Shown: positions 35,476 through 43,405 of the stretch, piece by piece
Numbering within the stretch: the stretch's first letter is position 1
Layout of the letters: the number at the start of each line of letters is the position of its first letter
Source: CAYUYV01 sp964449455
GTDB taxonomy: Bacteria; Pseudomonadota; Alphaproteobacteria; JAJFIK01
Direction of reading: 5' to 3'
Assembly (NCBI GenBank): GCA_964449455.1
Contig: CAYUYV010000003.1
Coordinates: forward strand, 4,741-68,740
DNA: 64,000 bases
Position numbers and translations under genes: made by a program
Notes under the pieces: model-generated
The model's input: only the letters and a program-made list of their open reading frames with translations
Databases searched by the model: none
Told to the model about the DNA's origin: nothing

Positions 35476-36189
35476 GGGAATCACCTGGCCCGTCATGAAC
35501 CCCCCGCCCGGCCCGGCCAGGAAAGCCACGACGGCCCCTGCTTCCTCCGGCGATCCGAGACGCCCTAGCGGCACATTTTTCAAGATTCGCGGCGCCACGT
35601 CCGGGTCGTCCATCAGATGGTCGGGGAAATAGGTGGGGCTCTTGATGAAATTGGGCGCGACCGCATTGACCAGAATGCCATGGGGCGCAAGCTCCATGGC
35701 CAGGCTTCGCGCAAGGGCGTTGGCACTGCCGCGGGCGGCCGCGTAGATGCTGTAATTGGGCAGGCCCCGCAAGGGCGCGGCACTGGTGACGAAAATGATC
35801 CGGCCTTCGCCGCGGGCCTTCATGCCGGCAATGACCGCACTGCTGCGCTCGAACGGGGTGACCACAAGGGCTTCAAGGGTGCGCCGCATGGCCTCAGGTT
35901 CGGCTGCGCCAAGCGGGGCCCGTTCTGCCGGATAGGCATCGTTATTGACGAGGACGGCGACTTCCGCGCCCTCGCCCGCGAGGGCTTCGACAATCGCAGC
36001 CCCATTCTGGGCCGACAGGGTCTTTACGCCCGTCCATTGCGCCTCGAACAGGGCCCGGGCCTCCGGATCCGTGAAGCTTTCGTCCTGGCACCACACTTCA
36101 TGGCCAGCCCCGAGCAGGGCGCTTGCACTCGCCCCGCCAATGAAGTGGCACGCATCGGTGACGACGGCGACGGGGCGAAGGCTGGCCAT
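35455..36189 (-). CDS. Probable halohydrin dehalogenase (SDR-like)
   Basis: A 244-aa SDR-fold protein that most likely is not a dehydrogenase. The glycine-rich NAD(P) motif is replaced by T11-x4-F16-x-G18 (TDACHFIG), and the SDR Ser-Tyr-Lys triad is Ser136-Tyr149-Arg153, i.e. S-x12-Y-x3-R. These are the two signature motifs of halohydrin dehalogenases, which convert vicinal haloalcohols to epoxides plus halide without a cofactor. Other shared stretches with the known enzymes include CQDESF, VLVNNDAY and LTGQV-type MTGQVIPLAGG. ATG 36189 has AAGGAG upstream. The substrate is unknown. A neighbouring glutathione peroxidase lies 36 bp upstream on the same strand. Confidence 0.82.
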   Translation of the reverse strand: MASLRPVAVVTDACHFIGGASASALLGAGHEVWCQDESFTDPEARALFEAQWTGVKTLSAQNGAAIVEALAGEGAEVAVLVNNDAYPAERAPLGAAEPEAMRRTLEALVVTPFERSSAVIAGMKARGEGRIIFVTSAAPLRGLPNYSIYAAARGSANALARSLAMELAPHGILVNAVAPNFIKSPTYFPDHLMDDPDVAPRILKNVPLGRLGSPEEAGAVVAFLAGPGGGFMTGQVIPLAGGWA

Positions 36190-36225
36190 GGGTGTCTCCT
36201 TCAAGCGATCACGCTCACCTGAATT

Positions 36226-36858
36226 TTAAGGTTTTGCGGCGCTTTGGGGAAGCAGACCGTCGATCAGGCCCGTCATCCGGCCATCAAGCGGTTCCACGCT
36301 TGAGGGAAAGGCGTCCACGATGCGGCCGTCCTGGCCGACCACGATTTTGTGGAAGTTCCATTGCGGCACGGCCTTCTGACCCACCGCGCCCTTGGCCCAG
36401 GCATAGAAGGGGTGGGCGGTCTTTCCGGATACCGAAACCTTGGCTGTCAGCGGGAAATCCACACCGAAAACCGTTTCGCAGAACTCCTTGATTTCTCCCG
36501 CCGTGCCAGGTTCCTGGCCGCCGAAATCATTGGACGGCACGCCCAGAACGACGACGCCTTTGTCCCGGTACTGGTCCCACAGGGCCTGAAGACCTTTGTA
36601 CTGATACGTGAAGCCGCATTCGGACGCCGTGTTCACGACGACAAGCACCTTGCCCCGATAGGTCTCAAGCGGCAGGTCATCGCCATCAATGCTCTTGAAT
36701 TGGAAGTCATGGGCCGTCGCGGTGGTGGCGCCGGTCTCGCTGGGCCCGGCTTCTGCGGTTCCGGCCAGGGCCGACTCACCGGAGAGTGCGGCAATCATCG
36801 CGGTTGCAGCCAACATGCTGCGCGAAAAGATGGTCGAGAGCAGGCGGGGCATGGTCAT
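36226..36858 (-). CDS. Exported glutathione peroxidase family protein
   Basis: A 210-aa thiol peroxidase with a signal peptide (to about residue 32, ending SALAG), so it should act in the periplasm. Catalytic motifs are the peroxidatic Cys in NTASECGFTYQY, Gln in NDFGGQEPG, and Trp-Asn in WNFHKIVVG. It reduces peroxides, probably with thioredoxin-like donors, as most bacterial homologs do. ATG 36858 or ATG 36852 may be the start; GAGGAT is better spaced for the second. It may share a transcript with the dehalogenase-like gene downstream. Confidence 0.9.
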   Translation of the reverse strand: MTMPRLLSTIFSRSMLAATAMIAALSGESALAGTAEAGPSETGATTATAHDFQFKSIDGDDLPLETYRGKVLVVVNTASECGFTYQYKGLQALWDQYRDKGVVVLGVPSNDFGGQEPGTAGEIKEFCETVFGVDFPLTAKVSVSGKTAHPFYAWAKGAVGQKAVPQWNFHKIVVGQDGRIVDAFPSSVEPLDGRMTGLIDGLLPQSAAKP

Positions 36859-37022
36859 ATCCTCGGTGTTTGTGAAAAGAGCTATCGGCGTCCGCGTGCT
36901 GGTGGTTGTTCCAATCTCCGCTCAATGGCGGCGACGTTTTTCGGACGTCCTGGCGATGTACGGGGGAGGGGCGGTCACGGATCGGCGGATCCCCAAGGAG
37001 CCCGTCAGGCTTATAGCCTGTC

Positions 37023-37157
37023 AGGCCCATCGCCCTTGAGGCCCANNNNNNNNNNNNNNNNNNNNNNNNNNNNNNNNNNNNNNNNNNNNNNNNNNNNNNN
37101 NNNNNNNNNNNNNNNNNNNNNNNNNNNNNNNNNNNNNNNNNNNNNCTTTGAGGCCCA
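37023..37157. repeat. Short repeat flanking assembly gap
   Basis: N occupies 37046-37145. TTGAGGCCCA occurs at 37036-37045 and 37148-37157, and AGGCCCATCGCC recurs on both sides, suggesting an approximately 16-bp tandem unit. It lies in the 693-bp noncoding stretch 36859-37551, which otherwise shows no gene and must contain the promoter of the cold-shock gene. Confidence 0.65.
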
Positions 37158-37551
37158 TCGCCTTTCTGGCAAGCCATGCCGGGGCGCGCGCCCCGGCAAC
37201 CTGTCGAATCGTTCATGTCGCAGCGCACAATATACACCGAATGATAGGACGACAAAGCGAACGTTTCGTCGCCAAGTGGAAAGAGTGCATAAGTACAGTC
37301 GCGCGCGAAGTTTAAATATAGGTCTGAACGGCGCCTCACATTATTAGATATCATTCATGTTGCGCTTGACGCCTTGCGGTCGCGCCGATAGGCTTCCTAA
37401 TGAGGGTTGGGTTGCTTTCAAATCGTGGATAACCGGTCGGTTTCGGGTTTCTGCCCGATCGGTTAGACGTTTCACACGTATGCGTACATCCCGCTCCGGG
37501 GCTGAAAGGCCTCCTCGTAACACTGTGTAAAGACGGGGCGAGCGTAATCTC

Positions 37552-38100
37552 ATGATGAGTGAGAGCGTTGCGGTGGTTTCCACCGACGTCACCGAGCGTA
37601 CGGTCGAGATTACAGGCACAATCAAGTGGTTTGATGCCGTAAAAGGTTACGGCTTTATTGTGCCCTCCGACGGTTCCGGTGATATTTTACTTCATTTATC
37701 TTGTCTCAAACAGTCTGGATATGAAACGGCTCAGGAGGGCGCCCGCGTCGTCTGTGAAGCCGTGAAGCGGCCCAAGGGTATGCAGGCCTTGCGAGTCGTG
37801 GAAATGGACGAGACAACCGCAATCCGGTCCGCTGCGCCGGCCCGCGGCACGATCCGGGCGCCAGAGCCCAAAATCACCGATGTGGGTCCCGAAGAGGACG
37901 TGCTCGTCAAATGGTTCAACAGGGCGCGCGGCTATGGCTTTGTGTCCCGCGGTGAGGGCACGCCGGACATATTCGTCCATATGGAGACCTTGCGGCGCTG
38001 TGGCATGCGGGAGTTACGCCAGGGCCAGCGCGTGAAAGTGCGCTTCGGCAATGGTCCCAAAGGTCTGATGGTCGCCGAGATCGAGGACCAGGACGCGTGA
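37552..38100 (+). CDS. Cold-shock protein with two CSD domains
   Basis: A 182-aa protein with two cold-shock (OB-fold) domains: residues about 20-85 with IKWFDAVKGYGFIVP and about 115-180 with VKWFNRARGYGFVSR, each carrying the RNP1-like aromatic nucleic-acid-binding surface. Double-CSD proteins of this length are typical of Alphaproteobacteria. It should bind single-stranded RNA or DNA and may act as an RNA chaperone. The start is ATG 37552 or ATG 37555. Its stop overlaps the next gene's GTG. Confidence 0.93.
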   Translation: MMSESVAVVSTDVTERTVEITGTIKWFDAVKGYGFIVPSDGSGDILLHLSCLKQSGYETAQEGARVVCEAVKRPKGMQALRVVEMDETTAIRSAAPARGTIRAPEPKITDVGPEEDVLVKWFNRARGYGFVSRGEGTPDIFVHMETLRRCGMRELRQGQRVKVRFGNGPKGLMVAEIEDQDA

Positions 38101-38558
38101 GTTCTGGCGGTCCGGAAGCGGATGGATCTGGTCGGACCGCTGGCGATGCCGAGGGGGATGATCGCCCGCCGCCCGGCTTCGTCGTGGCAAGCCGCGGTCC
38201 CTTCTCCACCCATAATGGCCCCTTCTACCAAAAGCCCGTGCAAGGCGGCGTGCTCCATGGTCTGAGGGCCCGCAAGCGGCACTGTAATGGCGCGGGCATT
38301 GTCCATGGCGGCTTGCTGATGGCCTTTGCCGACGGGCTCCTCGCCTCGGCCATCTGGCACGAAACGCGCAGCCGGATGGTCACCATCCGGATGACCAGCG
38401 ATTTTCTCTCCATGGCGCGTCCTGGCGATTGGATCGAAGGCCATGCCCGGGTGCGCATGGCCGATGGTGACGTCGCCTTTGCGGACGGGGTCATCCATGT
38501 CGGCGAACGCCCCGTCCTGACGGCCCATGCCCTGTTCAAGGTGCTGCGGGCGGTTTGA
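38097..38558 (+). CDS. PaaI-type hotdog-fold thioesterase
   Basis: A 153-aa hotdog-fold acyl-CoA thioesterase-like protein of the PaaI group. The active-site region is NGAGIVHGGLLMAFADGLLA (HGG motif with a following Asp) and the core strands are TIRMTSDFLSMARPGDWIEG. The physiological substrate is unknown. GTG 38097 overlaps the upstream cold-shock gene's TGA (GTGA), so translation is probably coupled. The first ~25 residues are low-complexity and poorly conserved. Confidence 0.85.
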   Translation: MSSGGPEADGSGRTAGDAEGDDRPPPGFVVASRGPFSTHNGPFYQKPVQGGVLHGLRARKRHCNGAGIVHGGLLMAFADGLLASAIWHETRSRMVTIRMTSDFLSMARPGDWIEGHARVRMADGDVAFADGVIHVGERPVLTAHALFKVLRAV

Positions 38559-38626
38559 GGGATAGACGGTCCGTGCGCGTGCCCATCTGTGGAAGGATGG
38601 TTTTCCTTCGTCACTAACCGTCCGGG

Positions 38627-39142
38627 TTAGTGGGGCGTCTTGCCGTCCATCTGGCCCTCGCGAAGGCTCCGGACAGGGACGGTGAGCGTGACAGTGCCGG
38701 CCTGCTCGAATGTCAGGGTCAAGGGGAAGGACGAGCCGGCCTCGAAATCATCCGTCAAATCAATGAGCATCACGTGATACCCCCCGGGCTTGAGAGTGGT
38801 CTTGCCACTGCCGGCGATGACGATGCCGCCGGACACGGGGCGCATGCGCATCACGCCGTCAACGGAGGTATGCTCATGGAGTTCAACCGCACGCGCGGCT
38901 GGTGAGGCGGCTTCCAAGAGCCGGTCTTCGGTGTCTCCCATATTCATGATTGTCATATAGGCGGCGCTGTTCGGTGCCTGGCCGATGCGTGCCCGGGCCC
39001 AGGCCCCGTGAATCTTCAGTGGGCCGAGGGTCACCTCCCTCGTCTTCTCGCCCGCTTCGTGATGCGCGGCGAGGGCCGGTGCCGCGCCCCCAAACAGTGT
39101 CGCGGCGAGCAGAGCTGTAAAAGGCAGACTACGGAGTGTCAT
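38627..39142 (-). CDS. PCu(A)C copper chaperone
   Basis: A 171-aa periplasmic copper chaperone with a signal peptide ending APALA. It has the Cu(I) ligands of the family: H-x10-M in HEHTSVDGVMRM, and further on HVM in PGGYHVML, close to the usual H-x10-M-x21-H-x-M spacing. It delivers copper to the CuA/CuB sites of cytochrome c oxidase. ATG 39142 has GAGGA upstream. It lies 54 bp behind sco, in the usual partnership. Confidence 0.9.
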   Translation of the reverse strand: MTLRSLPFTALLAATLFGGAAPALAAHHEAGEKTREVTLGPLKIHGAWARARIGQAPNSAAYMTIMNMGDTEDRLLEAASPAARAVELHEHTSVDGVMRMRPVSGGIVIAGSGKTTLKPGGYHVMLIDLTDDFEAGSSFPLTLTFEQAGTVTLTVPVRSLREGQMDGKTPH

Positions 39143-39196
39143 GATCGTGTCCTCATGGAGTGTCGCAAAGGCCCCGGCCTATGGATCGGCCCCTGG

Positions 39197-39799
39197 TCAG
39201 GATTGGGACTGCAGAATGGCCCTGATGGCCTGGGCCATGGTGGTCGGGTCGCTCAGATGGTTGAAATGGGTGAGATATCGACCTTCGGGATCCATGAAGT
39301 AAATGACACTCGAATGGTCGATGAGGTAGTCGGATGATCCCGTGCTTTCCACCTTTTCATATGTGACCTGATAGGCACGGGCAACGGCGGCAATCTCCTT
39401 GTCATCGCCCCACAAACCCACAAAGCGCGGATGGAAGGCGGACACATAGGCATTGATTGCCTCTTTCGTGTCCCGGTCCGGATCAACGGTTATGAAGATA
39501 GGCTGGACCTGCTCGCCCAAGGGCCCGAGCTGATCGATGACATTGGCCATGGACAAGAGGGCCGTCGGGCAAACATCCGGACAGTATGTAAATCCGAAAT
39601 AGATGTAGCGATACTGGCCCGGCCAACTCGCTTCGGTCACGGCCTGACCTTTCTGATCGGTCAGGATGAAGGGGCCACCGATCAGATCCGTGCCCGTCTT
39701 GCCGATCAAAGGACCACCGGGGCGAAAAATGGTGACGAGGAGGGCGAAAACCAGCATGGCTCCAAGCGTGGCCAGGATGGCGCGGCGCAGCTTTGGCAT
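39197..39799 (-). CDS. SCO1/SenC family copper-delivery protein
   Basis: About 200 aa. One N-terminal membrane anchor (ILATLGAMLVFALLVTIF) carries a thioredoxin-fold periplasmic domain with the copper-binding CPDVC motif in FGFTYCPDVCPTALL and the distal His in IDHSSVIYF. It works with PCu(A)C in assembly of the CuA centre of cytochrome oxidase. The start near 39799 has AAGGA upstream; ATG 39841 and a GTG at 39955 are in frame but would translate the tandem repeat that lies upstream. Confidence 0.9.
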   Translation of the reverse strand: MPKLRRAILATLGAMLVFALLVTIFRPGGPLIGKTGTDLIGGPFILTDQKGQAVTEASWPGQYRYIYFGFTYCPDVCPTALLSMANVIDQLGPLGEQVQPIFITVDPDRDTKEAINAYVSAFHPRFVGLWGDDKEIAAVARAYQVTYEKVESTGSSDYLIDHSSVIYFMDPEGRYLTHFNHLSDPTTMAQAIRAILQSQS

Positions 39800-39856
39800 G
39801 GGCGTGACCTGTCCTTCCAGTAACGTGATCGCCGCAGTCATGGAGCACTGACGAAG

Positions 39857-39928
39857 CCAGAGCGCTCGACACCAGGGCGCTCGACACCAGGGCGCTTGAG
39901 ACCAGAGTGCTCGAGACGAGAGCGCTGG
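39857..39928. repeat. 15-bp tandem repeat upstream of sco
   Basis: Four to five imperfect copies of a CCAGGGCGCTCGACA-type 15-bp unit. The array is in frame with sco and would be translated from a far-upstream GTG, but it is more likely leader sequence. The noncoding stretch 39800-40155 otherwise shows nothing clear and should hold the divergent promoters. Confidence 0.75.
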
Positions 39929-40155
39929 TTCCCGTGCCCCTCCTCGGGGTATCACACATAACTATGCGGCGCGGGCGGTGGCACCGCTGATCTTTTCATC
40001 CCACATGTGGATTATGCCTGGCCAGACGGGGCAAGGGGATGGCCAATGGGGGCACGCCAATGTTTGACGTGCAAGGACTGCATGGCACTTGAGGGGGCTG
40101 GGCAAATCAAGCGGCTGGGACGCGCGCGGATCGGCCCTGCGGAAACGGATCTTCC

Positions 40156-40389
40156 ATGACGACTAAACTGATCTTCACACCATTGTTTTTGTTCATGGCC
40201 TATCTTGCCTACGAGTTGCCGCCGCCGATTTGCGTCGTGCCCGGCCCATACGGCTTTCTGACGAGCATGTGGCTCATGTACGCGTTAATGGCCCTCGCCC
40301 ATTGTGGGCCCTGGGTTGCGTTGTTTGCCTCAGCTTGGGAGGAATGGCGGTCCGGGTTGAAAGCGAGCGGGGACCAGTCCGGATCATGA
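40156..40389 (+). CDS. Small two-helix membrane protein, function unknown
   Basis: A 77-aa protein with two hydrophobic helices (FTPLFLFMAYLAYEL and FLTSMWLMYALMALAHCGPW) joined by a Pro-rich loop with one Cys. The start is ATG 40156 with a GGAAA-type ribosome-binding site. I recognise no family. It precedes the MauE-like gene by 84 bp in the same direction and is divergent from sco, so a role in redox or metal handling is possible but unproven. Confidence 0.6.
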   Translation: MTTKLIFTPLFLFMAYLAYELPPPICVVPGPYGFLTSMWLMYALMALAHCGPWVALFASAWEEWRSGLKASGDQSGS

Positions 40390-40473
40390 GCATCCGGACA
40401 TGGTTCCTGGCAGCAGCAGCAGTGCGCCAGGAATGAGCGTGCGTTTTCATGGTCAACTGTCTGGGGACGATCC

Positions 40474-41061
40474 GTGTCCAATCTTTCATCGACTGCCCTT
40501 CCGCTTGAGGCCGCCTCGTGTTGTGCCTCAAAGTCAAAAGCCGCCGAGACGCCGCGCGTTAAGGACGAACGGTCCTTTGTGGAGCAGTATCGGCCCGTTC
40601 TGATCATTGCCGCCGCCGCCCTGGCCGGTGGCCTTGCCCTCGGTGCCGGAACTGGAACCGGAACTGCCTTTTCGCCAAGCCGGGCGATGGAAGGCTTCAT
40701 GGGCTTGTTTCTGTTTCCGCTGGCTTTGCTGAAACTGTTTGACATACGTGGGTTCGCCGGAGCGTTCACCCGCTACGACATCGTTGCAAAGGTCTTTCCG
40801 GCCTATGGCTACATTTATCCGGTTCTGGAACTCGCCCTCGCCATCGGGTTCATCGCGGGCCTGTGGATCCACACGCTTTATGCGCTCACCATTGTCATCA
40901 TGGGTGTTGGCGGTATCGGTATTGTCCGTACCCTTGCAAAAGGGGAAAAGGTGCAGTGCGCCTGTGTCGGTGCAAAACTCAATGTCCCCTTAGGATCGGT
41001 GAGTCTTGCGGAAACACTCGGTATGGCGGTAATGTCTGCGTGGATGTTGGCCGTGGTCTGA
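40474..41061 (+). CDS. MauE/DoxX-like membrane protein
   Basis: A 195-aa protein with about four transmembrane helices after a soluble N-terminal stretch containing a CC pair (EAASCCASK). The C-terminal motif KVQCACVGAKLNVPLGSVSL, with a CxC, resembles MauE-type proteins thought to take part in periplasmic disulphide or redox metabolism. GTG 40474 has GGGGA upstream. It sits in a small neighbourhood with sco and the PCu(A)C gene on the other strand. Confidence 0.75.
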   Translation: MSNLSSTALPLEAASCCASKSKAAETPRVKDERSFVEQYRPVLIIAAAALAGGLALGAGTGTGTAFSPSRAMEGFMGLFLFPLALLKLFDIRGFAGAFTRYDIVAKVFPAYGYIYPVLELALAIGFIAGLWIHTLYALTIVIMGVGGIGIVRTLAKGEKVQCACVGAKLNVPLGSVSLAETLGMAVMSAWMLAVV

Positions 41062-41107
41062 CGGTCGAGCTGGCAACGTGGTTGCACTCTTGTCCGTATG
41101 CGGCCTG

Positions 41108-41322
41108 TCCAGGTTCGGTATCCAGGTTCGGNNNNNNNNNNNNNNNNNNNNNNNNNNNNNNNNNNNNNNNNNNNNNNNNNNNNNNNNNNNNNNNNNNNNN
41201 NNNNNNNNNNNNNNNNNNNNNNNNNNNNNNNTCCAGGTTCGGGAGTGCATCGCGTTCTTGCCCGAAACACTGCCCCCGAACCCTGTCTCCGAACCCTGCC
41301 CCCGAACCCTGCTCTTGAACCC
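41108..41322. repeat. Tandem repeats around assembly gap
   Basis: TCCAGGTTCGG occurs twice before (41108-41131) and once after (41232-41242) the 100-N run 41132-41231, with a unit of about 13 bp. From about 41261 to 41322 a second array of about five CCGAACCCTGCC-type 12-bp units runs up to the next gene's leader. The whole 281-bp spacer is repeat or gap. Confidence 0.8.
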
Positions 41323-41342
41323 CAAGCTGGAGAGACTGTCCC

Positions 41343-42149
41343 ATGGAACGTCCCGCCCAAGCCGGCCCCATCGCGCTGAGCCCGGAAATCGACCTCGTCA
41401 ATGGCGAGGCGGCAACACCGCTTGCCGACATGCCCAAGGCCTGGATCGGTGCCGCGAATGATCTTGAGGCCCTCGGCAGTCCCGATCCGGCCGATCTCAT
41501 CACTCTCGGCCGCCTGTTCCATTACAAGATGGTGAATGCTGAGATCGATCTGTTCACGACCCGTCCTGATCTCGCTGCGGCCCGCCCTGTGTTCTCCCAA
41601 GTGTTCAGCACCCTGGCTGAGGAAACTCTCTCCTTCTATGCCCAGGACTTTCGCAAAGACGCTTATCCGGATTTCGACGCCATCGAAGCGCGTGTTCGCG
41701 AGCAAGGTGCCGATGAGACCCGGCTGAAGGTCGTGGCGATCACCCGGGACCTCTTTGCTGAGTTCGGTTACACGGTGCCGGCCTCGTTCTATGACGTGCA
41801 TCTGGCACCGCTTGCCCGTGATGATGTCATGGAAGTGCGGGCCCTGCGCCTCAGCCCGGCTGATAAGGAAAATGCCCGGGCCTGGGACGCCATCCTGCAC
41901 GCGGAGAAGGTGTTCCCGATCCAGATGAAAATTCAGAGCCTGTCCTCGCGTCACGGCCTGACCTGGCTCCATGGCTGCCAGTGCGACTCGGGTCTGTCCC
42001 AGGTCACCGGCGCCGCGGCGGCCTTCGACTATGATTTCCCCGTGTGGGGTCCGGAGCGTTGGACCTGGACCTTCATCTGGAATGCCTTCCAGGAATACGC
42101 CCTCTTCGACGTGGCGCCGGTCACCAATTTCTTCCGCCGGGACGCCTGA
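41343..42149 (+). CDS. Soluble protein, function unknown
   Basis: A 268-aa protein without signal peptide or membrane helix. Codon use and composition are like its neighbours. The start is ATG 41343 with GGAGAG upstream. Features are a Trp/aromatic-rich C-terminal half (WGPERWTWTFIWNAFQEYAL), a WLHGCQCDSGL segment with two Cys, and several acidic helices. I recognise no family and assign no function. Its stop codon lies at the start of a 14-bp duplication. Confidence 0.7.
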   Translation: MERPAQAGPIALSPEIDLVNGEAATPLADMPKAWIGAANDLEALGSPDPADLITLGRLFHYKMVNAEIDLFTTRPDLAAARPVFSQVFSTLAEETLSFYAQDFRKDAYPDFDAIEARVREQGADETRLKVVAITRDLFAEFGYTVPASFYDVHLAPLARDDVMEVRALRLSPADKENARAWDAILHAEKVFPIQMKIQSLSSRHGLTWLHGCQCDSGLSQVTGAAAAFDYDFPVWGPERWTWTFIWNAFQEYALFDVAPVTNFFRRDA

Positions 42150-42180
42150 GGTCTGAAGGGTGAGGTCTGAAGGGTGAGGC
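42147..42180. repeat. 14-bp tandem duplication starting at a stop codon
   Basis: TGAGGTCTGAAGGG occurs twice in succession from the TGA stop of the 268-aa gene (42147-42149), followed by a further TGAGG. The stop triplet itself is part of the unit. Confidence 0.8.
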
Positions 42181-42345
42181 TTGGCGCAATGCCGGGCCCG
42201 CCGTAACCGTCTGGGCCGCGGGCCGGCAGTGCCGGCCCCGGTCTCTCTACCCCTCGGGCCCGCCCTTTGATTGCATCCTGCCACGCCGCCCGCCTATTCT
42301 GCCGCCCGGACATCATAGAACCGGTCTTTGGTCTGGGAGGCGAGG

Positions 42346-43356
42346 ATGGCGGAGGGATCCCCGGTCACGCTAACATCGCTGTATGTGGAGATGCGGGATA
42401 CGGGCCTGGCGCCAAACCCCGCCCTGCCGCCCCGGGCGTCCGGTGCGCGGTCCTTGAGCCTGCGCGCCCGCCTTGCGGACAAGACGGAAAACACCGAGGC
42501 GGCGACGATCGTGCGCCGTTTTTTGCGGGATCTGTTCAACGCCTATGACGCCGCCGTCAAACTCACCAAGAGCGAGCGGGCCCTTGCCTCCGGCCTTGTA
42601 GAACTCGCGGCCCTGGGCGCGGAAGCCACGGGCGCCGTCCGTGACGTGGACACCATCTATCGCAAGCCCGGCACGTCCGGCCCCTCCATCCAGGTCATGG
42701 TCCAACGCCCGATCGTCCTGCGCTTTGCCATGCTGGCTTTGACGGTCCTGCTCCTGCAGCTTGGCCTCACCTTCATGCCGGGCGGGTCCTTCTTTGTCAG
42801 CCTCGCATCCTGGCTCGTGATCGGCATTATCGTGGTGGAAGCCGTCAATGCGGTGCGCGTGATGCCCAACCAGGCGGGCGCTTGGCTGCGCTCTCGGCTT
42901 CAGTCGGTCTTTCCTGGCGCCGGCGATGCTCCGGACCGGGAGGATGGCCTCATCGTGGCCGGCCGTCGTTTCCTGATCGATTTCGAACAGCTTGATGTCA
43001 GTCTGACCCGCATGCTGACCGAGGCGGACCGGATCCTGGAACGTCACAGGGCCCGCGAGATGGCAACCGAGGAGACCTATCAGCCTCCGGAGGATCTCCT
43101 CAGACTGTTCCAGGAATTGTGGTACGCCCACGCCAAGGAGCGGGGCGCTCAGGCCCTCGGCGCAATCCATGCCCGCCTCGACAACGCCATGGCCAGTTGC
43201 GGTGTCGCAGCAGTGGGCTATACGGGACCCGAAGATGATGAGAAATTCGACATCATCGACAGCCTGAACAGCAAGTCCGAAACCCTGCGCCCGGCCCTCC
43301 TGGACAGGACGCGACCGCAGATCGTGTTCATGAAGGGGGAGGCAACCCAGACATGA
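42346..43356 (+). CDS. Two-helix membrane protein paired with an Hsp70-like ATPase
   Basis: A 336-aa protein. A helical cytoplasmic N-terminal domain (about 1-120) with charged heptads is followed by two adjacent membrane helices (about 122-170: FAMLALTVLLLQLGL and SLASWLVIGIIVVEAVNAV) and a long helical C-terminal domain. ATG 42346 is chosen over the TTG at 42328 because GGAGG lies immediately upstream. The Hsp70-like gene starts 49 bp after its stop, so the two form an operon. I recognise no family; a role as membrane partner of the ATPase is inferred from context. Confidence 0.72.
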   Translation: MAEGSPVTLTSLYVEMRDTGLAPNPALPPRASGARSLSLRARLADKTENTEAATIVRRFLRDLFNAYDAAVKLTKSERALASGLVELAALGAEATGAVRDVDTIYRKPGTSGPSIQVMVQRPIVLRFAMLALTVLLLQLGLTFMPGGSFFVSLASWLVIGIIVVEAVNAVRVMPNQAGAWLRSRLQSVFPGAGDAPDREDGLIVAGRRFLIDFEQLDVSLTRMLTEADRILERHRAREMATEETYQPPEDLLRLFQELWYAHAKERGAQALGAIHARLDNAMASCGVAAVGYTGPEDDEKFDIIDSLNSKSETLRPALLDRTRPQIVFMKGEATQT

Positions 43357-43405
43357 CCATGCTCCTGGGCCGAGCGGGGCGGACGGCAGCAGGAGGGGAG
43401 CCGCC

